NCBI GenBank assembly: GCA_947685225.1
Contig: CANTUV010000024.1
Location: 54,650,001 to 54,714,000 of the forward strand
Source of the DNA: Garcia nutans
Lineage: Eukaryota; Streptophyta; Magnoliopsida; Malpighiales; Euphorbiaceae
DNA: 64,000 bases
Direction: 5' to 3'
Numbering within the stretch: position 1 is the stretch's first letter; each line of letters begins with the position of its first letter. The notes under the pieces are model-generated. The model did no database searches, was not told the origin of the DNA, and saw only the letters and a list, made by a program, of their open reading frames with translations. Below, piece by piece: positions 35,098 through 45,834 of the stretch. The position numbers and the translations under genes are program-made.

Positions 35098-35415
35098 CTA
35101 GCATTAAACACATGGATGAAGGGAGGAGAAAAACCCTTGAAGACGAATGAAAAGAAAGAAGAAAACCCTAGAAAGAGAGATTAAAATCAGAAAGCAGAAG
35201 ACGGCAAAAGAAATTAACAATCACCAATCCATCAAAGGCAGTGACACTGCCTTTGTTATTATTCATCCAGAAAATAATTTGGTGGAACCTTCAACGCAGG
35301 TTTTGTGTCTTAATCTTGAATTTGCTTAAACATTCAATTGTTATATCATTCTTGTTCTAGCTGGTTTTTGTTTGTTTATTTTTATTATCACTTTGATTCA
35401 ATAGTATAAATTGAT

Positions 35416-35990
35416 AAACCCTAATTATATATTCTGTTCATTATTGTTTCATCCAATAGCTCAAAAATTCAGAGAAATCTAAAAGCCCCGAACTATCTTC
35501 TTAATTCTCTAAACCCTAAACTTCTTTACAGTTTCTAAAAACTTTAAATCTTAATTATTTTTATAAAACTCTAAATTGTTCTCTTAAATCCTAAGATCGA
35601 ATATGTTTTCCAAAATATATAAAACCCTAAACTATCTTATCAATTCTCAAAACCCTAACCCCTGTGTCTTAATTCCTTAATTTTTCTAAACCCTAATCTT
35701 CTTAAAACTCAATCCGAGAAAACCATAATTTATTCCCAATATACCAAAACCTCATTTTTCAAGCCCCCATCCAGTAAACCTAACAAACCCTTAAGCCCAA
35801 ATCCAATAAATTTCATAAATCTTTCTCTCCAATAAACCTAAAAAATCTTAAACCCTAATCCCAATCTTTTAAAATTATAAACCCTAATGTCTTAAGGTTC
35901 CAAAACCCTAATCTCATTATATTAGCCTTAAACCCTAATTTGATTAACCAAAAACCTTGCTACTTTCTTAAATTTATAGAACCCTAATTA
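35416..35990 (+). repeat. Telobox-like AAACCCTAA cluster
   Basis: About ten AACCCTAA words are spread over 575 bases (for example at 35416, 35511, 35621, 35649, 35687, 35851, 35878, 35904, 35928, 35980). Spacing is irregular, so this is not a telomere array. Sister LTRs show the same (6596-6830; reverse complement in 49560-49690 and 53390-53660). Confidence 0.85.
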
Positions 35991-36150
35991 ATGCATGAAT
36001 CCCTAAAGTAAATATATTTACTGTTTTATTTAAATTGGATGAATGTTTATTATATATTTTGATTGATTTTTGATATCTTTGATGAATGATTTATTTATTA
36101 TGAATCGTTATTTACTTTTTTTGATTTATTTTGATTTCCAAATATTGTAA

Positions 36151-36320
36151 GAGGTATGTTTCAACTTTTTGGGCACCTCATTAATTAATTTCTATATAAT
36201 TTAAATTGCTTTTATATTTTAGACTAATGTAAAAGGCATGTTTCCACCTTTCGGTGGGTGTCCTATTTAGTTTAGATATGAACGATGTAAGGACATGTTT
36301 CCATCCTCGGATGGGTGTCC
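36151..36320 (+). promoter_or_regulatory. Three consecutive stem-loops in the LTR leader
   Basis: Stem-loop 1 (36151-36179) is weakened here. Stem-loop 2 (36235-36263) pairs CCACC with GGTGG around a TTTC loop. Stem-loop 3 (36291-36320) pairs GGACA with TGTCC outside and CCATC with GATGG inside. The same trio occurs in all five LTR copies of the family. Lying downstream of the TATA box, they would be transcribed. Confidence 0.7.
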
Positions 36321-36708
36321 ATTTATTGCTTTGTTTGGACCTTGCTTTGAATTTAATATAATGATGCTTTATTTTAATTGTTGCATGTAATATGGATAAT
36401 ATTGTCATATTTAAGAATTTTATAATATTAAGACCTGCAAAGGAGGCCGGTTCTAATGAACCGGGCGTTGTGGGGGTGCTGGGCCGTTTCTCACCTTCCC
36501 CACACGTACCAAACTTTTCGAACCCATTAAGGTGTTGGGGATTCCTTAGGAATCGAGTCATCCACCCCTTTCTTTTTCCTGGCCAGTCCGAGTGGCGACT
36601 CCATTTTCTCCGGGCTTAGGCCTGTTTCTTTATGGCCCCGAGCCTAAACAGTGCTGAAGTCGCAAGAACCATTCCACCAGGAGTGGGGGCGAAAATCTCC
36701 GCTCATAG

Positions 36709-36726
36709 TGGTGACTCCACTGGAGA
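36709..36726 (+). promoter_or_regulatory. Element A primer-binding site
   Basis: TGGTGACTCCACTGGAGA starts two bases after the LTR end. It resembles the TGGCGACTCC-type site, complementary to an Arg-tRNA 3' end, reported for Tat/Ogre elements. The tRNA identity is from memory and was not checked. Confidence 0.7.
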
Positions 36727-37891
36727 TAAGAGAAGTTAATTCCATTGGTCTTTATATTATTCTATTATTTCTTATCATGATATTATCCATTGAATCATAT
36801 TACATTGCATCATGTGCGTGAGTTAGAAAGCCCGTGTTACCCGTGTTGTGTTATGTGAGGGATACCATACTTTCACTCAAGGTATGGAGATCTAGCATGG
36901 CATAACCACTCATAGCCTTGTACCATTTGGTATATACTTGCTATGGAAACCTAAGCCTTTTAACCCAAAGACTAAAGCTCATGTAATCGGCCTAGTTACT
37001 TTCCTTAGGTTTTACCCCAAGTGCATGTTGTTTGACTATGCTTAATTTATCTTGACTTAAATCATGGCTTATTTGGTTTGTCTTTTTTCTAATATGACCT
37101 AAATACATTGTGAGCTCAAAATAATTTTTTTTAATTTAAAAGACCAAAGCTATTTTCAAAACATTTCAATATGGTCTTTGGACATAAAATTTTTCTAAAA
37201 ATAAATCAAAAATTATTTTGCTCATAACCCAAATACTAAGCCCAAAATCCATTTTTTCTAAAATATTTTTACAATAGGCTTAGAAATAAAATTATTTTCT
37301 TCTAACCTTTTCTTACAAAGAGCTTTCAAATTATTTAGGTCAATTACGAAACACCAAAAATCAATTGTGAGCCTAGTTTATACTAAGAATAATTAATCAT
37401 GGGCTTGTTTTTGGCATGAATCATTAGTTACTTTTTCAGGTGAGAAATCTATTTATAATAAACCTCTTAATTTAGTTTTAATCCAATATAGCATAAAAGC
37501 TATGTTAGTTGGTTGAATGGATTAAAACCTAATTAATGGGAATTATCATGGACTAATTTTCATTTTTGAAAGTATAACTATTGGTTGAAGCGTCCAAGGG
37601 AATTATTCAAAAAATAAGATACCCCATGTTGGTATTTTGTTAACCATATTACCTAAGAAAAGAGACTCGCCATCCGTGTGTGGAAGTTATAAGGTTGGAA
37701 GGAACGTCCTATTTATCTTTCTTTGTTGATTGTTTGTGCATACATGCATTCATGCATACATTTGCATCTCATATCATTGATCCTCTCTAGCTCACAGCCC
37801 TGGATTATGATAGTTTAAAAGCTTATGACAATCCGACCTACACCGAGACGAAGAATCTAGTAGCAACTCAATCACTTGCTCACCAAAAGCA
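36727..37891 (+). other. Element A untranslated leader
   Basis: No ORF supported. The sequence is shared, in reverse complement, with 60148-61174 of element B (for example ggtatggagatc and ggcataaccactcat near 36880, and aaagagactcgccatccgtg near 37660), so it is a conserved leader of this family. Confidence 0.7.
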
Positions 37892-38474
37892 ATGGAGCCC
37901 TAATAAATTCAAATAATGGTGGACGATGCCCTCAATGCCAAGTTGGAAGAAATAAAAGAGGCCCTAGCTGAGACCATGAATAACCAATTGGCTACAATTT
38001 TAGGAAATAATGCCGAAGCGTCTGCAAGCTCCAAGAAGCCAAAGGACAAAGGTAAGGCTAAAGTTGGTGAAGTAGCTTTTGATGATGATAAGGTGATCAT
38101 TGATGATGATGATGACTGGGCTCAATACTTTCAAGATCCTCAAGACAAAAAGGAGACGAAGGTTGTTGAGAAGACAACTTTTGAAAAGACTAAAAATTCT
38201 GATGTTGAGAAGATGATTGCTGATTTATAAAAGAAATTTGAGAAGAAGTTGAAAATCGAAGAGATGTCCGAGATTGGCAAACTATTTGAACAAGATGAGG
38301 AGGTCCCTTATAAGTTCAAGATGTCTTCCTTTGCTAGATACAATGGTACTGGAAACTCTCATCTCCATGTGAAGCAGTACATCAATGCTATGCAATCTAC
38401 CCGAGCCACTAAGGCTCAAACTCTAAGATATTTCATGCTCTCATTGGACCCTGTTGTTCAAAATTGGTTCAACA
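37892..38474 (+). pseudogene. Element A gag, first fragment
   Basis: Starts at ATG 37892 (MEP then two stops, then IQIMVDDALNAKLEE), in frame with the main ORF; element B has MEPEQIQRMVDEALNAKMEE at the same place, which supports this start. A Lys/Asp-rich linker follows, then a stop at 38228 and the capsid-like part (YKFKMSSFARYNGTGNSHLH, LRYFMLSLDPVVQNWF). The family is the retrotransposon gag of Tat/Ogre-like elements. At 38474 it is cut mid-codon-run by the chromovirus insertion and continues at 48345. Three stops in this part mean it is inactive. Confidence 0.88.
38470..38474. repeat. Target-site duplication CAACA, left
   Basis: CAACA before TGTAACACC at 38475; identical CAACA at 48345-48349 after the right LTR. 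Confidence 0.97.
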
Positions 38475-40972
38475 TGTAACACCCCTATATTCAATACACA
38501 CACACTACAACCACAACAATGTAGCATAAGTGCACCAAACATAGGGATGCTACGGTTTCCTTAACATTCAAAACATTTTAAAACTTGATACCATATCCAT
38601 ATCATTATATTTTATTAACAAAATAGATCATCCACTTATAAAACAAAACATATTAGTTATCTATATATATATACAGTTATATATTACACAGCGGAAGTTA
38701 TAAAATATGTATATATATGAAAACATTTGAATACATATTTACTATTATACATATATTTACATTATCAACAAAACTTAACACAATATAAAAGATTTATACA
38801 TGATTGGCAAGTCAGCTCTGATCTTTAAGCTCCCAAAATCAACTCTTCAATGTCTACTCTCACTCGGTCTCGAAGAGCTCTCGGGTTCGATTCTATCAGT
38901 TCTATCACCTGCGCGATTAAACACTATCGCGCTAAGCCAAGGGCTTAGTAAGATAAAACATGCAATAGACATGCTTAAATGTTATACAATGCCAATTTTA
39001 ATTTATATCATACATGTAACAACATAGATGGAAAGCTAACAACATACATTTACATTTCATAACCTAGCGTACATATATGTATATCACATTTCAACATTCT
39101 TGCATATACTTTATTAGTTAATCATTTAATCATCCATGAACAACACTAAGCAAAGACAAGCATGGGCCCAAGACACACTAATATGTCATTCAATTTTCAG
39201 AGTTAATGCTTTGGTTTTGTTATCACATTTATCAATATCAATATCATATACCCAACTAGGCTTCAAGGATTAAGTTCAACCAAGCTTCAAGGGGAGCAAA
39301 GCATGCTAAGCATCAACCCAACTTGGCTTCAAGAACTAACCCAACCTAGCTTCAAGGGTTGTAACATCTCAATTAGGCTTCAAGGATTCAATCCAACCTA
39401 ACTTCAAGAGATTGTTACACTCATTAGGCATGCCACCAACAACAAACTCTGAAAATGGAATAACACATTAGCCACACAATTCATTTAGATTTCATTCTCA
39501 ATTCTCATTATCATTTAGGCAAACATGCCTCATTTATCTCCATTAAATCACCTTAGCCAATAACAATGGCTCCACATTTCATTTCACAATATAACACTTC
39601 ATTATTCAAGTGTATATTTATCTCACATGACATCATTCATAAATATTAACATTTCATTCCACATTACTCATAAAACACATTACCATTCAAAGTGCATAAC
39701 ATAACATTGTTAATTCTCAACAATGCAATTAGGGCAAAACACAATTGACATGATTCATAGTTTTAGGACCATCCACATTCATTTGATTAGATCATTCTTG
39801 TGTTTGAAACATGTTTATAATGTTCATGTTTAAGTTTAGGAACAATGGAACTTTTGAAGAATTTAAACCATGCAAAGAGAACCAAGAAATCAAACAATGT
39901 TCAAGTCATTTGAAGGGCACGCCCAACTCACTTGATTGACACGCCCAACCAGCTTGAGTGACACGCCCGTGTCCTTAAAATGAAAAGAGGCAGTAGCTTA
40001 TTCAAACAATTGACACGCCCACTCCCCTAAGGGACACGCCCACTCCCCTAAATTGATTTTGGCCGTGTCACCAAATCATAAAACCTTAACTAAAACCAAC
40101 CCTTTCTCAATTGCACTCAAACACAATATTCATTATATAACATATTTCACATGAACATAATCAATGTTCTAAACACATATTCATCACAAGAATTACTTCA
40201 CCACACATTAATATCACAATTAAACACATTTTAACTCAAAACCCTAAAATCAACATCCTTCTCCATCCATCCAAATCAACAACCATCATTTCCAACAACA
40301 ACCTTCAATTAAACTCATAACTTAAAATCAATTTAACACTTGAAAACACAACCAAACACATCTCAAATCCACCAAATCACAAAATCATCAAACCCTACTT
40401 TACTTCCAACACAACTTCCAAATAAGTAAAGAAAACAAGAAAATACTTACTTGAAAAGAAGAAATTCCACAAATCCTTTGTCAAAACCTTGGATTGCTTC
40501 ATCAACTTGCTTCTTGCCTCAAGAACACTTCTCTTTTCCTTTTGCTAATGGAGAGCCGGCCACTTCATGAAGAAAGAAGACAATGATCAAGATACAAAGT
40601 CAAATTTTGCTTTTAATCTCCACCAAGTGTTCTTATCCAAGCAATTACTAAAACACCCTCAATCATATAACTAACCTTTGTCTCATATAAGTCCTTAAAT
40701 GTAATTTCATTAACAACCAAAAATATCTTCTTCCACTTAACCATCACCTTGACTCTTCATTTGACCACTTTATATGTTATATATATCATCATATACACAA
40801 CATATATATTTGTCTCTAAACCCTAATTCTTCCTCCAAAACACATATGCACAAGCATTCACTTTCCAATTTCTTTTCTTATCCCATCATATACATTCAAT
40901 CCAATTTAACAATAACAACAACAACAACAACAACATAATCAAAACTTCTAAGCCACATATGAGGATATTACA
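38475..40972 (-). mobile_element. 3' LTR of the complete chromovirus (2498 bp)
   Basis: TGTAACACCCCTATATTC to CATATGAGGATATTACA. It contains the double stem-loop (38910-38948), spaced CTTCAAGG repeats (39244-39415), a GACACGCCC cassette (39918-40070) and a (CAA)n run at 40912-40934. Downstream in transcription direction because the genes read right to left. Confidence 0.95.
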
Positions 40973-40990
40973 ATTCTCCCCCTCTAAAAA
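40973..40990 (-). promoter_or_regulatory. Polypurine tract
   Basis: On the minus strand TTTTTAGAGGGGGAGAAT lies directly against the 3' LTR, the expected site of plus-strand priming. Confidence 0.85.
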
Positions 40991-41019
40991 GAAAATTTCG
41001 TCCTCGAAATTACCTGAAA

Positions 41020-44000
41020 TTAACTCTGAAATAACTGAGGATATTGCTTTCGCATCGTTTGCTCATTTTCCCAAGTTGCTTCTTCTTTCACATGGTTCTT
41101 CCAAAGAATCTTCACCAATGGCACTCTCTTGTTTCTCAAATCTTTCACATCACGTGTCAAGATAGCAACTGGTTCCTCTTCAAAAGTCAAGTCTGGGTTC
41201 ACTTCAATTGATTCAAATGGCAACACATGAGATGGATCCGACCTGTACCTCCTCAACATAGAAACATGGAATACATTATGAATACGATCCAACTCAGGTG
41301 GCAAAGCAAGTCGATAAGCAACTGGCCCAACTTTTTCTAACACTTCATACGGCCCAATGAAACGAGGACTCAATTTTCCCTTCCGACCGAACCTCAAAAT
41401 CTTTTTCCAAGGAGACACTTTCAAAAATACCTTATCTCCAACATCAAACTGAATGTCTCTCCTTTTCAGATCTGCATAAGACTTCTGTCGGTCTGAAGCT
41501 GCTTTTAACCTGCCTCGAATCAATTTTACTTTCTCTTCAGTTTCTTGAATCAAATCAGGACCAACCAACTTATTATCTCCAAGCTCATTCCAACAAAGAG
41601 GTGTCCTACACCGTCTGCCATACAATGCTTCGAATGGTGCCATACCAATGCTGGATTGGTGACTGTTGTTGTAAGCAAATTCCACAAGAGGTAAAAATCT
41701 ATCCCAACTTCCAGAGAAATCGATGACACAGCTTCTCAACATATCTTCAAGAATCTGTATCACCCTCTCTGACTGTCCATCCGTCTGTGGATGAAAAGCA
41801 GTACTGAAGTGCAGTCGAGAACCCATAGCATAATGCAAACTCTTCCAAAATCTTGAAGTAAACCTGGGATCTCGATCAGACACTAAAGAAGTTGGAACAC
41901 CATGCAGTTTCACAATCTCCTGGATATACAGCTCAGCCAATCTCTCCAAAGAGTAATCCATCCGCACCGGAAGGAAATGAGCTGTCTTAGTCAATCTATC
42001 CACAATCACCCAAATGGCATCATGTTTCCTTTGTGTCAATGGCAAACCAGACACAAAGTCCATTGTCACTCTTTCCCACTTCCATTCAGGCACTGACAAC
42101 GGTTGAAGCAACCCGGTTGGAACTTGATGCTCTGCTTTAACTTTCTGACAAGTGAGACATTTCGATACAAACTCAGCAATGTCTCTCTTCAACCCAATCC
42201 ACCAATAATGTTGTCTCAAATCATTATACATCTTCGTATTACCCGGATGCATAGCAAACATCGACTGATGAGCTTCTTCCAAAATAACCCTTTTCAAATC
42301 AGCATCATCGGGTACACACAATCTGCTCTTGAACCAGAGACTCCCATCATCTCTCACAACAAAATCTCTAGTCTTCCCAATCTTGCAATCTGAAATAATC
42401 TTCTGAATCTTCATATCAACCAACTGAGCCTCTTTGATCTGATCTAACAAAACTGGCTTCAATTGCAACCGTGCCAACAATGCACCATCATCACAAGGTA
42501 CAAAACTAACATGCAATGCTCTCAACTCAACAAGCAACGAGAGCGAGTAAACTGTTAAACCAGCTAAAGACTTCCGACTCAAAGCATCAGCAACAACATT
42601 TGCTTTACCTGGATGATAGTCAATTAAGCAGTCGTAGTCTTTAATCAATTCTAACCATCTCCTCTGACGAAGATTGAGTTCTTTCTGGACACCCAAATAC
42701 TTCAAACTCTTGTGATCAGTGTAGATGAAACATTTTTCCCCAAATAAATAATGGCGCCAAATCTTTAATGCAAACACAATGGCAGCTAATTCCAAATCAT
42801 GGGTCGGATAGTTAAGCTCATGCGGTTTCAACTGTCGAGATGCATAAGCTATAACTTTCCCTTCCTGCATCAATACACATCCCAACCCTCTATGTGAAGC
42901 ATCACTGTAGATCACATATGGTTTGCCTTCAACAGGTAAAGTTAAAACAGGCGCTTGGGTTAACATTTCTGTCAACTGCTCAAAGCTAGCCTGACACTGA
43001 TCCGTCCACACAAATCTCACTCCCTTACGAAGCAATCTGGTGAGTGGAGTAGCTATCAAAGAAAACCCTTTCACAAACCGCCTGTAATAGCCTGCTAAAC
43101 CCAGAAAACTTCTAATCTCTGTCACAGACTTGGGTGGACTCCAATTCAGAATAGCTTCAACTTTACTTGGATCAACTCTAATGCCTTCTGTTGAAACAAT
43201 ATGTCCGAGAAAAGCTACTTGATCCAACCAGAACTCACATTTCGACAATTTGGCAAACAACTGCTTCTCTCTCAAAATATGCAACACAATCCGCAGATGC
43301 ATATCATGTTCCTCTTCATTTCGTGAATACACCAGAATGTCATCGATGAAGACCACTACAAACTGATCCAGATAGGGTCTGAACACCCTATTCATCAAAT
43401 CCATGAAAGCTGCAGGTGCATTCGTCAGACCAAAAGGCATAACTAAAAATTCATAGTGCCTATACCTGGTCCTGAAAGCTGTCTTCGGAACATCTTCAGC
43501 TCTGACTCTTAGCTGATGGTACCCAGATCTCAGATCAATTTTGGAAAACACAGCTGCACCCTTCAACTGATCAAAGAGATCATCGATTCTAGGCAAAGGA
43601 TATTTATTCTTAATGGTCACTTTGTTCAATTGCCTATAATCGATACATAACCTCATAGTACCATCTTTCTTCTTCACAAATAGCACAGGAGCTCCCCAAG
43701 GAGAAACACTGGGGCGAATAAATCCTTTGTCCAACAACTCCTGTAACTGCACTTTTAACTCCCTCAATTCTGCTGGTGCCATTCTATAAGGAGTAATAGA
43801 GATAGGAGTGGTACCAGGTAACAATTCAATACCAAACTCCACCTCTCTCTCTGGAGGCAATCCAGGCAACTCCTCTGGAAACACATTAGGGAACTCAGCA
43901 ACGGTGGCAATGCTATCAATGGGAAAACCCTTCACTCTAGTATCTATCACATGAGCGAGATAGGCTTCACACCCCTTTCTAATCAACCTCCTGGCTGCAA

Positions 44001-45672
44001 CAGCTGAAACAAATAAGGAGGCTAGCTGTTCCTGCTCATTAGATACTATCACTTCTCTACCATCAACGGTTCTCAAAGAAACAATTTTCTTTTTACAATC
44101 CACCACAGCTCCATGTCGAGATAGCCAATCCATACCTAAGATCACATCATATTCCTTAAATGGCATCTCAATCAAATCTCCAAAGAACTCCTCACCCTGC
44201 ACCCTCACTACACTATCCCGGTGCACCTTACTCACAACCACACTATGCCCTAACGGATTTGTCACCAACACATCAAATCCTAGGGACTCAGCATGCACAT
44301 CAGATACAGGCAAGACAGATACACTAACATAAGAATGCGTGGAACCCGGATCAATCAAAGCAAGTACTGGAGTATTAAATAAAGAAAAAGTACCAGCTAT
44401 GACTGCCGATGCATCTGGCTGCCTCTGCATAACATACATCCTCTGGGAAGAACCAACCTCCTCTGGTCTACCCTCTCTGGATGCAGCACCTCCTCTAGAA
44501 CTGAACCCTGGCCTACCTCCTCGGCTGACACCTCTGCCTCCTCTACCTCCTCTCACACTAGCTCGAGAAGCAGCAGAATCAACTGGCATCTGCTCTTGCC
44601 TCTCAGGGCAATCTCTCACAAAATGGTCTGGTGATCCACACCTGAAGCATACCCCTGCAACACCAGCCTTCCAACAAGGACCACCATGTGGCCTCCCACA
44701 ATGGATGCAGATGGGAAGAGTGGATCTCCGAATCATCGGGGTCGGAGCACTTGCCACTGAAGCTGCAGGTCTAAATCTCTGCCTCTGGAACTGCACTGAC
44801 CTACCTGCTGGTCTCTGGCTCCTACTACTCCGAGGAACAAAACTTCCTCTACCCCTCTTCGCAGAAGAAGACCCTGCCTCGAACTGGGGCCTTCTCACTC
44901 TAACCTCCTCTTCAGAAGCAGCTGTAACTATGGCCTGAGCTCTCTCTACACTCCTAGCTGCTGCAACTAGCTGGGAGAAATCCTGATACCTGGAGCCAGC
45001 CACATGACAAATAATTGAGGGCCTCAATCCCTCCTCAAATCGCCGACATCGATCAATCTCATCAGCAATAATACCCCCAGCATACTGACTCAGTCGAATA
45101 AACTCAACTTCATACTCAGTAACAGTCTTGCTGTCTTGTTTCAAGCTTAAGAACTCCATCTTCTTCATGTCCTTATACTCCCTAGGAGTATACTTCAACT
45201 CAAATTCCCTCAGAAAATCAGTGTAAGACAGTGTTGGAGGATCATCCATAGAGTGTGGCACTGTCTTCCACCAGTCATATGCGTCCTTCTGCAGTAATGA
45301 CCTGGCATAATCAAACTTTTCCTCAGGGGTGGCTTGTAACTGAATAAAGATTCTCTGCACTTTGCCTAACCATTGTTCAGCCACTGCTGGATCAGTGGTT
45401 CCCATAAAATCTTCCGCCCCAAACTTCCTCAATTTATAATACTGTCTCATCTGAACCTGAGGCTGGGGTGGTGGTGGAGGTGGCTGTACTGGTGCTTGTC
45501 TCATTACTTCCATCATATGTCTAAACCAGGCTGGCGGAACCTCCTCTCCAGCTGGTCTACCCGACACCGAAGCAGGTGCCTCCTCAACACTATCAACCCT
45601 AGCTCCCTCGGCAGGAGCAATGCTCTCGGCACTACCCTCAACTGACTGTCTTGAGTGAGGATCCATCAACAC
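41020..45672 (-). CDS. Gag-Pol polyprotein of the complete chromovirus, 1550 aa
   Basis: Single open frame encoding all retrotransposon functions. Gag capsid part is about residues 75-250 (YDWWKTV core). The CCHC knuckle is Cys342, Cys345, His350, Cys355. The aspartic protease has DPGS with Asp441. Reverse transcriptase spans about 630-810, with the catalytic pair Asp777-Asp778 in FIDDILVYS. RNase H starts near 918 (Asp924 in YSDASHRGLG). The integrase zinc region ends with Cys1172 and Cys1175; its catalytic triad is Asp1205, Asp1266, Glu1302, with the last two 36 residues apart as in active enzymes. A chromodomain-like tail closes the protein (about 1495-1550), which in this clade guides integration to chromatin marks. 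No stop, shift or missing catalytic residue was seen. Gag and pol are fused without a frameshift, as in many plant chromoviruses. Start chosen at Met 45672; another Met follows two codons later. Confidence 0.96.
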   Translation of the reverse strand: MLMDPHSRQSVEGSAESIAPAEGARVDSVEEAPASVSGRPAGEEVPPAWFRHMMEVMRQAPVQPPPPPPQPQVQMRQYYKLRKFGAEDFMGTTDPAVAEQWLGKVQRIFIQLQATPEEKFDYARSLLQKDAYDWWKTVPHSMDDPPTLSYTDFLREFELKYTPREYKDMKKMEFLSLKQDSKTVTEYEVEFIRLSQYAGGIIADEIDRCRRFEEGLRPSIICHVAGSRYQDFSQLVAAARSVERAQAIVTAASEEEVRVRRPQFEAGSSSAKRGRGSFVPRSSRSQRPAGRSVQFQRQRFRPAASVASAPTPMIRRSTLPICIHCGRPHGGPCWKAGVAGVCFRCGSPDHFVRDCPERQEQMPVDSAASRASVRGGRGGRGVSRGGRPGFSSRGGAASREGRPEEVGSSQRMYVMQRQPDASAVIAGTFSLFNTPVLALIDPGSTHSYVSVSVLPVSDVHAESLGFDVLVTNPLGHSVVVSKVHRDSVVRVQGEEFFGDLIEMPFKEYDVILGMDWLSRHGAVVDCKKKIVSLRTVDGREVIVSNEQEQLASLFVSAVAARRLIRKGCEAYLAHVIDTRVKGFPIDSIATVAEFPNVFPEELPGLPPEREVEFGIELLPGTTPISITPYRMAPAELRELKVQLQELLDKGFIRPSVSPWGAPVLFVKKKDGTMRLCIDYRQLNKVTIKNKYPLPRIDDLFDQLKGAAVFSKIDLRSGYHQLRVRAEDVPKTAFRTRYRHYEFLVMPFGLTNAPAAFMDLMNRVFRPYLDQFVVVFIDDILVYSRNEEEHDMHLRIVLHILREKQLFAKLSKCEFWLDQVAFLGHIVSTEGIRVDPSKVEAILNWSPPKSVTEIRSFLGLAGYYRRFVKGFSLIATPLTRLLRKGVRFVWTDQCQASFEQLTEMLTQAPVLTLPVEGKPYVIYSDASHRGLGCVLMQEGKVIAYASRQLKPHELNYPTHDLELAAIVFALKIWRHYLFGEKCFIYTDHKSLKYLGVQKELNLRQRRWLELIKDYDCLIDYHPGKANVVADALSRKSLAGLTVYSLSLLVELRALHVSFVPCDDGALLARLQLKPVLLDQIKEAQLVDMKIQKIISDCKIGKTRDFVVRDDGSLWFKSRLCVPDDADLKRVILEEAHQSMFAMHPGNTKMYNDLRQHYWWIGLKRDIAEFVSKCLTCQKVKAEHQVPTGLLQPLSVPEWKWERVTMDFVSGLPLTQRKHDAIWVIVDRLTKTAHFLPVRMDYSLERLAELYIQEIVKLHGVPTSLVSDRDPRFTSRFWKSLHYAMGSRLHFSTAFHPQTDGQSERVIQILEDMLRSCVIDFSGSWDRFLPLVEFAYNNSHQSSIGMAPFEALYGRRCRTPLCWNELGDNKLVGPDLIQETEEKVKLIRGRLKAASDRQKSYADLKRRDIQFDVGDKVFLKVSPWKKILRFGRKGKLSPRFIGPYEVLEKVGPVAYRLALPPELDRIHNVFHVSMLRRYRSDPSHVLPFESIEVNPDLTFEEEPVAILTRDVKDLRNKRVPLVKILWKNHVKEEATWENEQTMRKQYPQLFQS

Positions 45673-45814
45673 CTAATACTGCAAACACAGCAGATTACAT
45701 CTTATTAAAGATCAGGGACTGCCAATCTCAAACGTATATGTTATTCAAAACCATTTTTTTAAGTAAAAATATTCTTTTTATTATATTTTACCTAGATTGA
45801 GAATCTCAAACCTA

Positions 45815-45827
45815 GGCTCTGATACCA
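45815..45827 (-). promoter_or_regulatory. Primer-binding site, initiator tRNA-Met
   Basis: Minus strand TGGTATCAGAGCC matches the initiator tRNA-Met 3' end and lies seven bases inside the 5' LTR. Confidence 0.92.
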
Positions 45828-45834
45828 AAACAAT

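Larger units (their letters stand above)
34662..36707 (+). mobile_element. Element A 5' LTR, Tat/Ogre type (2046 bp)
   Basis: Begins TGTAGACCCTTAATTTTTGA and ends AATCTCCGCTCATA, followed at once by the primer site. A GC-rich, palindrome-bearing cassette (34826-35000) lies 90-260 bases upstream of the TATA box at 35090. Downstream are a cluster of AAACCCTAA words (35416-35990), three stem-loops (36151-36179, 36235-36263, 36291-36320), CCGGTTC/GAACCGG near 36446 and GATTCCTTAGGAATC near 36540. ORFs inside (such as 36181-36561) are not conserved as protein between copies. Confidence 0.9.

Noticed and set aside
35416..35990. Interstitial telomere
   Set aside because: AAACCCTAA words are irregularly spaced and recur at the same LTR position in other copies; not a tandem telomere array.
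36181..36561. 126-codon minus-strand ORF inside a Tat/Ogre LTR
   Set aside because: Not preserved as protein in the sister LTRs; it crosses the conserved hairpins, and the conservation is explained better by RNA or DNA structure.
44339..44938. 199-codon plus-strand ORF
   Set aside because: It is antisense to the gag part of the intact polyprotein (41020-45672), and resembles nothing.
45815..45827. tRNA gene fragments at the primer-binding sites
   Set aside because: Only 13-18 bases match a tRNA 3' end, in the position of retroelement primer sites; no cloverleaf can be formed.
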